A stretch of DNA of 46,591 bases. Origin: Basidiobolus meristosporus CBS 931.73. Taxonomy: Eukaryota > Basidiobolomycota > Basidiobolomycetes > Basidiobolales > Basidiobolaceae. The notes below the pieces were generated by a model. That model was not told the DNA's origin. It searched no databases and saw nothing but the letters and a program-made list of their open reading frames with translations. The stretch is taken from positions 1 to 46,591 of the forward strand of contig MCFE01000681.1 of assembly GCA_002104905.1 (NCBI GenBank), in the 5' to 3' direction. Within the stretch, counting starts at the first letter, position 1, and each line of letters starts with the position of its first letter. Below are positions 34,943-46,591 of this stretch, one piece after another. Position numbers and translations under genes: made by a program.

Positions 34943-35993
34943 ATGATGACCACAATCGGAAGATCTTGGGAGACTGCGGAAACCAGATTGCTCATCGACC
35001 TCCGGAGAATCATGGAGGGGGAGTTCGCCAGTATGAAGCGAAACGCCCCGCTTTGGAAAAAGATTTCCGACCAAATGAAGAATGGTGGCTTTCACAGAAC
35101 GGACAAGCAGTGTAAAGAAAAATGGAAAAATCTACTGTCTGAATTTAAAGTACGTGTGCTCTCTGAAGTTTGTTAGATTCCACTTGTCTTCATGATATAT
35201 CCGCCCCCACTTTTTTTGAACGTATCCGATAGTTCTTTTGCGCTATAATAATGCTTGTTGGTTATCTTACCAGAGAGTGGAGTCTCAAAAGGAGGTGGTG
35301 CCACGAAACTTCCCATTTTACGATATATTGAAGGATGTCGTCTCAAAGCAAAGCTCACTGCATGACTCCCCAATCCATTCGAGGGAAGAATCCATGCATG
35401 CTTCGTATCCACCCTCACCTACTCCGGTCAACAAGTCCATCAACGACCATGGTCCTGTAATGGTTACCCTTCCCCACCATACCAATGTACTCCCGCCCGT
35501 AAGCTATACCACTGGGATGCATGTCTATTCACCTCCACTTCCACATTCCATCAGTCACTCTTCCCAACGTCCAAATGTGCATATTCCTACCCCCGTATTC
35601 AAGCCACTACAACAAGAACCTGCGAGTGCGGAAAGTAGAACCACGCCAAACAACAAACGCAGAAGAGAATCAGAAGATGATAATAGTCCACCCAGTGCTC
35701 TTCTTACCGAAATCGTGGATCTATTGAGAAGGGAAATACGTGAGCGTAGGCGATGGGAAGAGAGGCTTGAACAAAGCCGATTTGAAATCGAACGTCGTCG
35801 AGAACGCCAAGAGCGACGCCGAGAGCGCCGAGAGCGCGAAAGAATTGAGAGGCAACGAGGACAAACCCTACTGCTGGTGGCGATTGCTTCTAGGATTATG
35901 CCCAATGTCTCGGACATGATCGCGTCAACAAACTTCCGTGAAGCAGAAAGCTCAGATTCCGACCGAAGCGACGGCATGTCCGAATCAAGTTAG
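34943..35993 (+). CDS. Trihelix/Myb-SANT-like DNA-binding protein
   Basis: Exons 34943-35149 and 35274-35993, joined in phase 0 across a 124-nt intron, give 308 residues. Residues 8-69 form a Myb/SANT-like (trihelix, GT-factor type) domain with tryptophans at 9, 38 and 61 and the basic helix RTDKQCKEKWKNLLSEFK. The middle is Pro/Ser/His-rich and likely disordered, with a basic cluster NNKRRR that could be a nuclear signal. Residues about 224-269 are an Arg/Glu-rich helix, likely coiled coil, followed by a hydrophobic stretch and an acidic, Ser-rich tail. Expected to be a nuclear DNA-binding regulator. The start is the first ATG of MMTTIG; the open frame further upstream has none. Confidence 0.85.
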
Positions 35994-38237
35994 AACCATA
36001 TTGCCTAGATGCCATCAAATCCACTCATCTTTTTCGCATCGATCTATTTCATTCTAGCATAGAGCTCCACCTTGGTGAAACTATTCATTTCAGAGAATTC
36101 CTGTTCTGTAAACATCTTGTCTGTTAGGGGTTCCCATATTACCTTTTTGTTATTTCTAAAAGTTCTAATTTTGTGATTCTCGAGTCTTGATGATCTGTCG
36201 CTATATTTTAGTAGTGTTTTCCTTGCAATTATTCTTTTACCTTATAGTTTAAGTCATGTTGACGCATTAATCTCCTCACCTCGAAAACTATAAAACACCT
36301 AAACTGTGGTGCACAAGTGTATTTTGGAATTGACATCTTTGCGCCCAACCCCATTCAATCCTTTGTATACACCAAGCTGAATAGCGTTGATCATGAGCTT
36401 AGATGTAAAGGTTGCTGTGACTGATGTCCATCTATTAAAATATAATAAGTTTAATTAACCCTCCCTCACCAATTCATTTAACCCGAATGTGTCACCACGA
36501 GGTTACCTACCCACTCTGACACGACTGGAGGGCTGTAACGTGATACATCTTTGGCCCTACAAACTGTGAGTTGGATGGATAGTGCTAGTCAACGGAAGCT
36601 ATGGCAATATAACCGTATTTGCCTCACCCCATTCCATAAACCCCCTCATCCAATAAGCAAGTCAGTCCATAAAGAGCAACACTGTTTAAAAGAGAGAATG
36701 TAGTGTTGATGATGTAACTTGACAACAGAGTGAGTTGTACTTCACAATGGAATCCAATTCCTGCGGACATTGAAAGCCACTTGAGCTCTTCGATAGAATC
36801 GGTTTCATAGCGGAATCCAGTTTAAAAATCCAGCCTAATCCGGATAACTCAAGGAGATGTATCGCAACATACTCTCCATATCCAGATGGCGATAATCTCC
36901 GGTCGCCCATGAAGATTAGCATTTCCAGCCAGAAATGACATGTCACTTTGAAGATCATATATATATGGGCCACATAAACTGATCGAGTTATTGCCTACCG
37001 GCGCACGAAAAAGAATTCCTTATCGAGATTACAGAGCGATTGCTGAATCGATGATTTAGTAACCCATTGTAAACTGTATTATAATGCCACTAATTCGGAT
37101 GAATCATCCACATGTAACTCGTTGCAAATAGGTGTGTCACAGAAACCAAGAACGGACCTAAAAGATTCTAGATTCAATGGACGATGAAACAAGGTCAACC
37201 TAGAATAATCAATACCCGAGTGATACAAAGGTCCGGTTTTTAGTTTGATACGTCACTCACCGACCTGGGCACAAGCATGTAGATGCAAAATACGACCGAG
37301 TGATGTAAAGTTCGCCCAAGAATTCCTTTTGGAAATTGAGATTGGCGATGATAGAAATCCGTTTTTATCTTCTGGTCGTCCTTATCGTGTTTTCTGATCG
37401 CTATGCAGTAAATTCGCTTGGAGGTACCATCGGAGGGTCTGCCGCCTACCGCTGTTGCTATCATCACATAAGCATTGATGAGGAAGAGGGGATGATTGCG
37501 ACCAAGAAGTCAATAGGATGACCAAGTACAATCTAATGGATTCGGGCATCAACAAGATGGGGAATTTTCCTCACCACTGATTGTACAGTATGCTTTCCGT
37601 TTGGTTCTGCAAGCATGAGATTAAGCGCTTTTCTAATTAGATTCCCCTAATGTATACTGGCAAGTGCGGTTATTGGATATGAACATTGGACTTTGGCCAC
37701 ATTGAATCCCATATTTATATATTTAGTATTCACTGATGGATGCTAAAACTCGTACGCCTTAACAAATCATTATCGTGGTGGCCTAAACTCTAGCAGGTCA
37801 GTGGCCTAATGTAGAAATATTCATCCGTACAAAAGCAATGAAATTATGCCATTTTGTATATATTACTCGTGGTTTAAACTATCTCGACCAGCAGGGACCT
37901 ATAAGAGTCCTGTCCAAGTATCAAATAATTTGAAATAGGTGTTGGTGGAAACACCACTGCTCTAGTGATGAGCCGCAACGACTGCAAACTCGCAGCCACC
38001 ATGTCTGGAAAATTCTCCCAGAGAACCCTCTCAGTCCAAATGCTCTACAATGTAGTATGAATGTATGCTTTAGTGAAACTTCAAGCGTAACATGTATTTT
38101 TATCCATAGATTCCTTGGCCGGTTATTCCATGAGACTACTGATTCACAAGCGATGTTCTCAAACAAACGCTCGTGGATTTAGAAGTGTTGGGCTGCAGTT
38201 GCAATTCGAGTTTCAGGAGGGGCCATCTGGGAAAATT
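35994..38237. other. Intergenic; one weak small-protein frame
   Basis: No supported gene. A plus-strand frame from ATG 37348 to 37521 (57 residues) begins with a hydrophobic, signal-like stretch and has two adjacent cysteines, but no promoter motif or homologue was seen. Confidence 0.35.
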
Positions 38238-38245
38238 ATAAATAG
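38238..38245 (+). promoter_or_regulatory. TATA box of the 38299 gene
   Basis: TATAAATA 61 bp before the ATG at 38299, the same spacing as for the secreted-protein gene at 20894. Confidence 0.5.
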
Positions 38246-38298
38246 AAAGAGCGCATCTATTAAGCAGCATCGCAATAGCATCTGCCGCCGGGAAAACC

Positions 38299-38520
38299 AT
38301 GTCTTTTGTCGCTCTTCTTTTGTCAATACTTTATTACAACTCATGCGTTCTGGGCAATAGGCAAATCCTATTCGCCCGAGCTAGATCCCCAACACCTACC
38401 ATACCCGCAACACCTATCTACAGTGGGGTGTACTCGTCAAGTACCTATGAGACATCAAGGTACCACATACCTACCGGATTGCTTAGTGCAAAGGTTACCC
38501 CCTTTGGGATGCTTTCATAA
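38299..38520 (+). CDS. Candidate small secreted protein, 73 aa
   Basis: An intronless frame from ATG 38299 to TAA 38520. Residues 1-19 (MSFVALLLSILYYNSCVLG) form a likely signal peptide; the mature part is about 54 residues, Thr/Pro/Ser/Tyr-rich, basic and without cysteine. A TATA box at the expected distance supports it. No family recognised. Spurious translation cannot be excluded because the frame is short. Confidence 0.5.
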   Translation: MSFVALLLSILYYNSCVLGNRQILFARARSPTPTIPATPIYSGVYSSSTYETSRYHIPTGLLSAKVTPFGMLS

Positions 38521-39639
38521 TATCCACGGCACCGTATGCTTAGGAGCTCGTCGTCTAACCCACCTTCAATTGATTTAATGTAATATTCTTTGTTTCAGCA
38601 TACTTCATGTAATATTAAATTAGAAATTTCCTAGTTGTACTTAAGCCTAAGAGGCCTTTCTAATAGAAACCCACTTGACTGCTTTCCTTCTGAATTGTCC
38701 ACTTGAATTGAGTATATCATTTAACGTGGGATTATCATCCATTGGCTCCTGGGATTGCACAAATTATCCAACCTGCCAAGCAGATCACTTTTATATTCAT
38801 GGGAAAGTACCCATTGCCTTTCACCGCCAATGAGTGCCTCGGTTGACCTTATCGACCTCCTGAGTTTGCCATATAATTGATCACAGTAAAAATTGCCTTT
38901 TGCATGAAACGTTCACGCCGTTGTGTACACAGCTGTTACGAAATACCGCCTCAACTATAGTGGTGCATCATTCTGCCCAGACTTCAGTCGTGTGATTTAT
39001 TAGGTCAAACGTCAGGCCATGACGATATGGTTGATTCTGTCCAGTTTCACATCAGTACGAACTGGAGAATTCTCTATGTATAGCCAAGGAACAAACACCA
39101 AGCCCTTCGGGGCTGTGGATAAGTGGGGCAGATTTCTGGTTTTAGAATATGACCATCTTAATCTTGATATTTGAGTGTGTATTTTGAATGATCCATTTCC
39201 CTCCCTGGCATCATCAGTCAAAAGAACGCTGTCGACAGCTCGCTAGATCCTGATAAACCTGCACAGGGCGGGATAGGGTAAACCTTATTCTGATATTTAT
39301 GTGCAAGCATGGAGCCATAAGCTGGTACAGTTTAAGCGTGCGATTTCTAGAGTGGATTACCACTTGTTATAGTACCGAACGTTCTACAAGCTCCAATTTG
39401 ATAAACAATGTTTAGTAAATGCCAACAAAGTTCCATGCGATTGGATGGTTGTGTTCAGGACGATACTATTAAGCCACTGGAAGAATTAAGATCACAAGAA
39501 AAAAATAAACAAGTTGCTGTTGCTCCGTCTATCAGATATGGCCTTATCATTCCATTTTCTATTTAAATGAGACACTCTGCCCTACCTTGAGCTTTGCTCC
39601 CCACGATCAATCCATTCGTCCGAATAGATTCGCTTTACA
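38521..39639. other. Intergenic, no gene seen
   Basis: AT-rich, with no supported open frame. Confidence 0.4.
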
Positions 39640-39876
39640 ATGACCATCTTTACTTGGGTATCATCTACTAAGAAATGCGAGAAGGTCATTGTTGGAAGCT
39701 CAAGTGCTCGTTTCAATGATCTTAGAGCAAAGCTCCCGCCAGCAATATCCCGGATCGGCCACCATCACATCCTGAGACAAAGAAGGCAGTCGGATGATGA
39801 GTTAGAGCACATTACCAGACTCATCCAGAAGAGTGAGCGTCATAGATTAGTAAACCAGGAATACGCCTTTGTCTAG
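39640..39876 (+). CDS. Candidate small protein, 78 aa
   Basis: ATG at 39640 in good context (ttacaATGacc) opens a soluble, basic frame (MTIFTWVSSTKKCEKVIVGS...) rich in Arg, His and Lys near its end. No signal peptide, domain or TATA box at a typical distance was recognised; a TTCTATTTAAAT stretch lies about 80 bp upstream. It may be the first exon of a longer gene, since open sequence continues to about 40165 in another frame, but no splice pair with matching phase was found. Confidence 0.35.
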   Translation: MTIFTWVSSTKKCEKVIVGSSSARFNDLRAKLPPAISRIGHHHILRQRRQSDDELEHITRLIQKSERHRLVNQEYAFV

Positions 39877-42382
39877 TATTAGAGTAAATTTAATCCACCC
39901 ACTTGATAGCCTTGTACAGACCCCTCCATATAAATCTCTTCCCGCAACACCCGATGTCTTGCCCCTTTTCATAAATAAAAGATTCTGGAAGACATACTCC
40001 AGAGGCCAGTCATATCCCGGGAATCCCATTCTTAACTTTGCCTCTCGATTGTATCTTTCCAAAGGTGCCGGACATTCGATGATGCTGCGATTGAAGCGAG
40101 GCCCTATTTTTGCCTATCACTACAATCAGGGCGGAGCAAGTTGGCTAGTTGTCCGATTTCACTGATACAATGCTACTTGCCTCATTTTGTGTTGGGTCTT
40201 ACTTCATAAGAGGCGAGAAACGATCTTCTGCATATGATCTGTTTTAGGGAAATGGGAAGGTAGCCCTTGTTGTGCTGTGTTTCATATTGGCCGACTTCAT
40301 TCCTGCGAGCCCTCGGAACGCTCGATCACTCCAATGCTATTCCAAAAACAAACAATATATGAAATTCTCGAAACCGCTGGTATTGAAGAGGAATACGTTG
40401 TTGTTTGACTGGGTAACACCGGTGTTCCATGAAACCACACTGCAGTTATATGCTGAATCAGTGGCAAGTTGGTTTGACGAATTTCTCAAGTGTAAGACAA
40501 ATTTATCACTTTGGGAGGTTGTTGCTAGCAAGACATACAAAGGTGCTACGTTGTATGCATGCTCAACTTGCATGCCCCACAACATGGCCTTAACCAAGGC
40601 ATAGGAGCTTTTCAATCTCGTCGGGAAACAACAGGAAAATGTGAGGCGCGTGTCCAATCAAATCCAAGATGGGTTGAAGTTGAGAATCACAGCCACATGT
40701 CTAGGGAAGTGTAATTTCCCGCAAAAGGGAATCTATCTTCACAGATTTCCCTGCTGCCTAGCACAAAACGGTGTGGTGTTCGGAAAACCCACGCTCTGAT
40801 GAAACATATCAGGATTCTGTTGATATTGCTGAGATTCCGGGAAGCCTGCCAATTCCTGTCCCATCAGATTTTCCTATCAACCAAATCAACTCTGGGTTGT
40901 TCATGCAATCTAAACTTACAGTGATCTACTCCTCAGAACAGCCATACACTGTGTGGGCTCTGTGTCAGTTATTCGTGGTATTCGAACGATTCTCGAGGCT
41001 GGAATCTCTTGGGTAAGTGTCAAAGCTTCCAGCGAAGCCCCCCGCTCCTCGGTTGAAATAGTAAGCACCATACGAACCTTCACCTGGTTTAGTAGTTAGT
41101 ATCAAGCTAGTGATACCTGGCCTACTAAAGGATTGTTTGGATTCTCACACTAAGTCGAATTCTCAAAAACCGTAGTTGAGCCAAGAAATAACATGGGAAA
41201 ACGGCGAGAGGGAAACATCAGGATGAATTACACCATCTAGCACTGTTTTCGTTTCAGGTAACAAGAATGATCAAATTTTATTCGTGGCAATGGGGCGCCT
41301 TGCATGGGCTTAGTGACTTGATTATTGCCAGGCTTTGATATATACAGTTGAGAACCATTGCTTGGTAGCACCCAAGATCCCATTAGTCCTATATACGATC
41401 AGTTCTAGAAGCAGGGTTCGAAGCCAAGTCAACCTGCGCCCGACTAAACCTGTTTGACGATAAGGAAAAGATCGCTACCTATCTATCGTAGCATTCAGAG
41501 AATGGCGTTCCATGTTCGGTCTTTCCTTGTGTAATTTTGTTAAACTACCCATTGAGACAGGATGAGATGATATAACAGTTGGAGAATTCAGTTGCTACTT
41601 GGCACAGTAAATCACGTTTAGTGACTGGCATGCACGAGGGAATCACATTCTTGGGATACTGCAGTCGATTCGCTCTTATGATCAAAAAGGCATTATGTGG
41701 GGTAATCTCGGAACAAAAGCAAGCGAAATATAAGATTTTCTAGTTACAATTGGAAGACGACATGACTGCACTAGGGTAACGGATCCACTCACCCCACGGA
41801 TGCAAGAGATTGCATTTATCCGCGGATGAATTCATGCACGACTAGCCAAGGCGCTACTTGTGTAGTTCCATACAACATACAAAAGCTCTTTGTAAAGCAG
41901 GAGGCGTCAGGTGCAGCAGATCGAAGGTGCAATTAAACCTGGCTTGGTGTGGAATCGTTGACAAGTACCAATGCACGATGCTCAACATGATGCAAGGTTC
42001 CATAGCTGCTTAGTCAAAATCCCCGCCTTTTTTCGTCACTCTACCGAAGCTCTTCATTTGGAACCACATGCTTATTTCTACTACTTGGTTTTTGGTTACT
42101 AGCGCTTCGCCTACTATCCTAATAACTCCCGTTGACTCCCACTAGTACTAATCGACATTCCCGGCTCTTCGAGGAACCCGATTAGCGCTAGGTAGACTGC
42201 CGCATGGATTATCAAACCATCAACAATAAACCTGAGAAGTGTCATACCATTGTTCCCCACCAAAAGTCTTAATCTTCAATACGCAGCACAAGCAACTGGT
42301 ACTTCAAGGCAACCGATGAGTGTGAGCACAGTACATCTAAGCGGAAGATTTCTGATTGATTCAGAAATGGTCCGGCGTCTAA
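39877..42382. other. Intergenic with unplaced open stretches
   Basis: Plus-strand open stretches near 39890-40165, 40340-40604 and 40771-41016 overlap different frames and lack ATG starts in good context. No domain was recognised. 41.0-42.38 kb shows nothing. Confidence 0.3.
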
Positions 42383-42388
42383 TATAAA
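42383..42388 (+). promoter_or_regulatory. TATA box of the 42434 gene
   Basis: TATAAA about 51 bp before the ATG at 42434. Confidence 0.5.
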
Positions 42389-42433
42389 CCCAATGTGGTA
42401 AATGAGTCCTCACAATAATATCTTCACTCATTT

Positions 42434-42718
42434 ATGGTTGCCTTCAACATCTCTAACTTGGTTTCCCTTGGCTTTCCCAAAGTAAATAAGAACTGTGGTC
42501 AATGTCGTAACAGGCGCCTATGCAAACAATGTAGAGGAGCGTACAATGACTTAGATAAGTTCCTCACCACCTGCCGGGAACTCCAGTATCAAAGCCAAAG
42601 AGTACACGTTACCCCTAAGAAGCTGCTAGAAATGGAAATGGCCAAACTCGCCACCCTATTCAAGAAACCGAGTTATCAGCGTTATAATGACCAGGATTTC
42701 GTGCCAATCACGAATTAA
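42434..42718 (+). CDS. Small protein with a CxxC-x5-CxxC motif
   Basis: A 94-residue intronless frame. Cysteines 21, 24, 30 and 33 (CGQCRNRRLCKQC) form a compact four-cysteine pattern that could bind one zinc ion, embedded in a basic stretch. A further Cys46 and a Lys/Gln-rich, probably helical second half follow (TPKKLLEMEMAKLATLFKK). There is no signal peptide, so it is likely intracellular; nucleic-acid or protein binding is possible but not shown. The TATA box 51 bp upstream favours a real gene. The pattern did not match a family I know. Confidence 0.55.
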   Translation: MVAFNISNLVSLGFPKVNKNCGQCRNRRLCKQCRGAYNDLDKFLTTCRELQYQSQRVHVTPKKLLEMEMAKLATLFKKPSYQRYNDQDFVPITN

Positions 42719-44260
42719 ATCATTCAGTCCTATCCACATTCCGACCGAATCAACCTATTCAGATAGGTGGAATGTGCTAGTTAGATGAATCCATTCTCTA
42801 TCCGTATTCCCATCTTTATCATTAGAACTCGCTCGTCCTGCTCAGCTTACTATTTAGTCGAATAAATCCTGGATACACTTGGGCTCATTCTTGTCCTTCA
42901 AAGAACACAACCGTTTCTCACGTATATACTGTGCAGATTTCTAATCATGTCCATGCATGTCTATTTAGCCACATCCGTTCATGACTGGTCGCAGTGTCAC
43001 TGGATTGAAATAATCCAGCGAGTTGGCCAATTGCCCCCACTTCTCACCAATGAAGCAACCCTGGAATTTTTCTCATACGTAGATGATTTTCAGTTAGCAG
43101 GTGAATTCACATGGATTAACCTGTTTCCATGGATTCTGTGTTACTGAGGATCAGGTTGACTTGTAAGATTTTAGCAAAGTGCATATTTTCACGATGACCA
43201 GCAAATTACTATAATTGTTGGATACAACATCAATGAGAATCAACCATTTGTATAGTCATACAAACGAAAAGTTTTCTGGCTATAAACTCAGAACTCCGGT
43301 TGGAAAGCGCTTGTGCCTTCAACTGGCTTCAGATGCGTGTTCTGCACTGAGGTTAGCCCTCGCCGCTAATTTACTCAGCAGGTGTAATATCACGTAAAAT
43401 ACATATATGACACACATATAGGGAGTTGTATCACATGGCGAATGCTTCATTGAAAACGCAAGGGTCTTCAGAAAGGTCATATGGATTCAAGGTACTTGAG
43501 TTAATTCTAGATTTCAATATAAATGAAGATTTCTGTGGGGATTGAAGAAATGTTCGCAGGTACGAATGAACACATACTATCAGTAGTAATACTATATGAA
43601 GCTATATCACATGCACACTAACTAGTAAAGCAGCGATAGATTTATGAAATCCAAAGCACGGAGTGTCTCTTTGCTGGCTCGGATAAATACTTGAATAGGC
43701 TACCAAGCACCCCATCCCCAGACAACTCTTGATCTATGTAGTACTATTCATCAGATGTACTAATTTTCAATAATTGAATTAAGCGAACGTTGGCTAGCCA
43801 AAGGCTCCAATGTGCCGAAATAGCTACATTGGGTCTGTTGCATGTGTTCGCATTCAATTAATCAACTCACAGCCTTAAAACGCTGGATCCACTGGTCTTT
43901 TTGGGAGGGATTTTCATATGCGCAGCCAATGGATTGTTACAATATTTTGAAAAGTAATGGCGATCATGCTAAGATTTGATATTTTTGGCATACTTTATTG
44001 TAGGCTGAGGGCGTCTGTGGTATATCGAAACATGTATTTTGGTGTTTCGAGCTTCTTGCTCGCGTGAGGTGCGATGATAAATCTGAGCAGTGACTGGCAC
44101 TTCAAATACCCCAATCAAATGTCTTGTTGTGGGTTATTGTGAATGCGAAACCTGATTGCTGATAAACTAACTATAAAATTTATCATTTGCATCTTTAGTA
44201 GTAATTATTAACTTGGATTCTGGTTGATGTTTTTATTGAGGTTGTTTTGTTAAAAAGTTG
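42719..44260. other. Intergenic, no supported gene
   Basis: A 66-residue frame from ATG 42947 lacks any domain or signal. The rest is AT-rich without coding signs. Confidence 0.4.
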
Positions 44261-45100
44261 TGCCATTACCCTAAGAAAAAAAAATTGATTAAAGGTTAGC
44301 AGAATACCAACATAATATACGCTGAGTTCCAAGTTTCTCTAAACTTACAACTCACAATATCTCAGGTATTTGCTATTTGGCAGTCAAGCAGACACTTATC
44401 AGGAGACTAGGATAAATAGCGCTCATAGCAAGTTTGGTAAAAAGCTACTCACTACAACAAAGGTTTACAACTAAAAATTTGAAGGAAAAACACCAGCTGA
44501 AAGCCAGCAAAATACCATTAGAATACCAGTAAGATACCAGCAGATTATCAGATGTATTCCAAGTATATAATTTCTCATAGGACTAGTGTACTCTAAGCTT
44601 TTTTGGTATGTATGTAAGTTAAATATAGTATATGGCTAATTTATCAAAGTTATTATGATAATCAAGTGTGCCTAAGTGACTCCATAATTTACATATGGCT
44701 TTCTGGGATCTCCCTTAGAGCATTTGTATACTTATATACCTATATTTGTAACTTCTGTTTTAAGAGTTTTGGAGATTTTGGAAGTGATTGAGAGAACATG
44801 TTAATTATGTGGTTTTCACTTAATGCTTTATTGAATGTAAAAGTAGTATTTATGCTTTTACATGGTCTTGGCAAAGGAGCATGTAAAATATCTTTAGGAA
44901 GGGTCCCAAAAACATGTGTGCAAAGTTTGGGGCTGTTTGGACAGCTTTAAGAATTTTCATGTTCTGGGTACCTGATGTTTTAGTGACAATATTGTAAGTT
45001 AATCCCGACAAGGAATTTGGTCAGTATTCTCTAGGATTTGTACGTAATGATCCAAGTGACTAAGTTAGGTGAATATTTAGGTGGAATTACAAGTTTTTAG
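44261..45100. repeat. Dispersed LTR-like repeat, best preserved copy
   Basis: 44290-44600 matches 31480-31800. 44759-45090 carries the full series tgttttaagagttttggaga, gtggttttcacttaatgctt, aatgtaaaagtagtatttat, cttggcaaa, gggctgtttgga, seen at 16114, 18103 and 18343. Nearby gaataccag tandem motifs occur at 44500-44550. No coding region is attached. Confidence 0.6.
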
Positions 45101-46591
45101 AATCAGATCTCCTGTAGGCTTAGTTACATTATTTGCATTCAGTTTTATAGGTGAATATCGTATAAGCTTTCTGGCTCTCCAAATAATCATCAATGCTCCC
45201 CAGGATATTACCACTATCTTGATTATACATGTAATGCTAATTATGATGGGATTCTACTCTATTAGATCAAAATTTGGTAACGCTCATAGTTTCTTAAAGG
45301 ACAATTGGCTATAGCTCATATTTTGCAGCATGCCCTAGTACTATTATACACCAAAATAACACTGGTTAATGAGCTACTTAAGCACAATGCTTGATAACTT
45401 TGCATACACATTTTGATAATCGTCAGAATATTCCATGCATACAAGCCAGTAGAATACCAGGATCAAAGAAAAGATTCATATAGTATACATTACTCTCTAT
45501 GATCTTCAACTTATTATATATATATATATATTATATGAAAAATATCATCCTTGGATTTCATGTTGCATTTTCCAGGTATTTTACTGATATTCCTCTGGTG
45601 ATCTGCTGGTATTTTCTGCAAATTTCAAAGTGCATAAATCACTTGAGTCAATATGCTTACTATTACCATATTTCGCATGAGACTCGCTCAGGCACAATAC
45701 TGTCCAGGGCATATGCCTGCTTGTTCCCACAAAAGATTGAACCTTCAACATTGAAAGTTGTAATATATAGAAATGAGATTCTGGCTAGTGTTATGCTGGC
45801 CTTCTGTAGTTGTTTATCATAGGGTACAGTGCTTGCTTATTCTGCTATACTTGATACTGTTGTGGAATCCTTTAGAATTGAAGATGTGCTGGAAAAATAG
45901 GGAAACCTGTGGCGTTGGAATGTCGTAGGTGGATCTTCCGAGTCAATTGATTGGATGTGACTATTGTGAGGAGGGTGCATTCTGTGGAGAGTGCTTACAC
46001 CAGGTCTTGATCTATGAGATGGATACCGTTCGCATGTCTCACCCAGCGATGTAATTAATTTTGTACTGCCTGCTATCAAATAAAACTTTCTACCCGATAA
46101 ACTACTTGGTGTGGAAGCATGGTCTATAGCGTTCTCCAGATTTCACTAACTGATCTCATCCATGCCGGCGGCTTTGTCAGCAATACACAAGTCTCGAAGG
46201 GACTCGAGTAATGCCTACAATTCCACACCATGGCTCAAATCAACCCCCTACAACCTTTCTTCACTTCGCAGAAAGCGCAAAGTCACGGCGAAATTCGATA
46301 AGATTGCACTATGGTAATAATTGGTGTGTATTTCACTTTATGACACTAGTTGAATATAGCTCTCTATCAGACAGCAATCTTGTATGATCTAATTCCGAAG
46401 AACGCAAATTACTCGACCAAATGATAGATCGGTGGATAGAATTCAGCTATATGGTCAAAGTACTGCTTAAAATAAGAGTCTGTAGGGGTATCCTGCACTC
46501 TTGATTCGGAACAAGTACATGACTGCACTGTATGAGACCAAGAGTAAAGCAATGAAAAAGATCACTGCTAATCTTTGTTTGGTTTCGGTCA
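45101..46591. other. Intergenic to the right edge, AT microsatellite
   Basis: An (AT)n run lies near 45515-45531. Short open frames at 45081 and 45499 lie in repeat-like DNA. No gene supported. Confidence 0.4.

Noticed and set aside
35555-35977. 140-residue minus-strand Ser/Arg-rich frame
   Set aside because: Antisense of the Arg/Glu-rich helix of the trihelix gene.
41395-41450. tRNA gene suggested by the B-box-like ggttcgaagcc
   Set aside because: No A box at the right distance and no cloverleaf pairing.

Overview
The window looks like nuclear DNA from a filamentous fungus. It is AT-rich and gene-sparse, its genes carry short spliceosomal introns (54-124 nt) with GT..AG ends and TATA boxes 50-125 bp upstream of several starts, and it contains worn-out Copia-type retroelements. 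A bacterial-style NRPS interrupted by introns, next to a GH13_5-type amylase, an M49 peptidase and a GPP-like phosphatase, suggests an early-diverging (zygomycete-grade) fungus. Basidiobolus or Mortierella-like fungi, which carry NRPS genes acquired from bacteria, are my best guess; this is inference, not proof.

Layout. 1-14.07 kb (minus strand): one very large multimodular non-ribosomal peptide synthetase. It runs off the left edge and has an unresolved 5' end. Order from its 5' end: truncated C, A1-T1, C2-A2-T2, C3-A3-T3, C4-A4-T4, C5 and the start of A5. Large pieces are almost identical to one another: a C-domain-centred block occurs three times and an A-domain block twice. Two single-base frameshifts lie in these duplicated parts, one of them exactly where the sequence switches from one repeat family to the other. 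At 15.4-15.7 kb lies a decayed condensation-domain fragment. 16.1-18.7 kb is a degraded Copia element with LTR-like flanks; related repeats recur at 31.4-32.3 and 44.3-45.1 kb.

19.7-21.2 kb (plus): two related small secreted acidic proteins, the first broken by a nonsense codon. 21.9-22.8 kb (plus): three-exon HAD phosphatase of the glycerol-3-phosphatase group. 25.8-26.2 kb (plus): intronless hypothetical gene. 26.75-28.46 kb (minus): five-exon intracellular-type alpha-amylase. 29.3-31.0 kb (minus): two-exon M49 dipeptidyl-peptidase III-like metallopeptidase. 34.0-34.3 kb (minus): weak candidate small gene. 34.9-36.0 kb (plus): two-exon trihelix/Myb-like DNA-binding protein. 38.3-46.6 kb is mostly intergenic, with a few small candidates, including a 73-aa secreted protein and a 94-aa protein with a CxxC-x5-CxxC motif.

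The NRPS would assemble a peptide of at least five residues. A1 and A2 share the same specificity residues, so two consecutive building blocks should be the same. No tailoring, transport or regulatory genes are recognisable beside it, so it is not an obvious full metabolite cluster. The remaining genes are unrelated housekeeping or lineage-specific genes.
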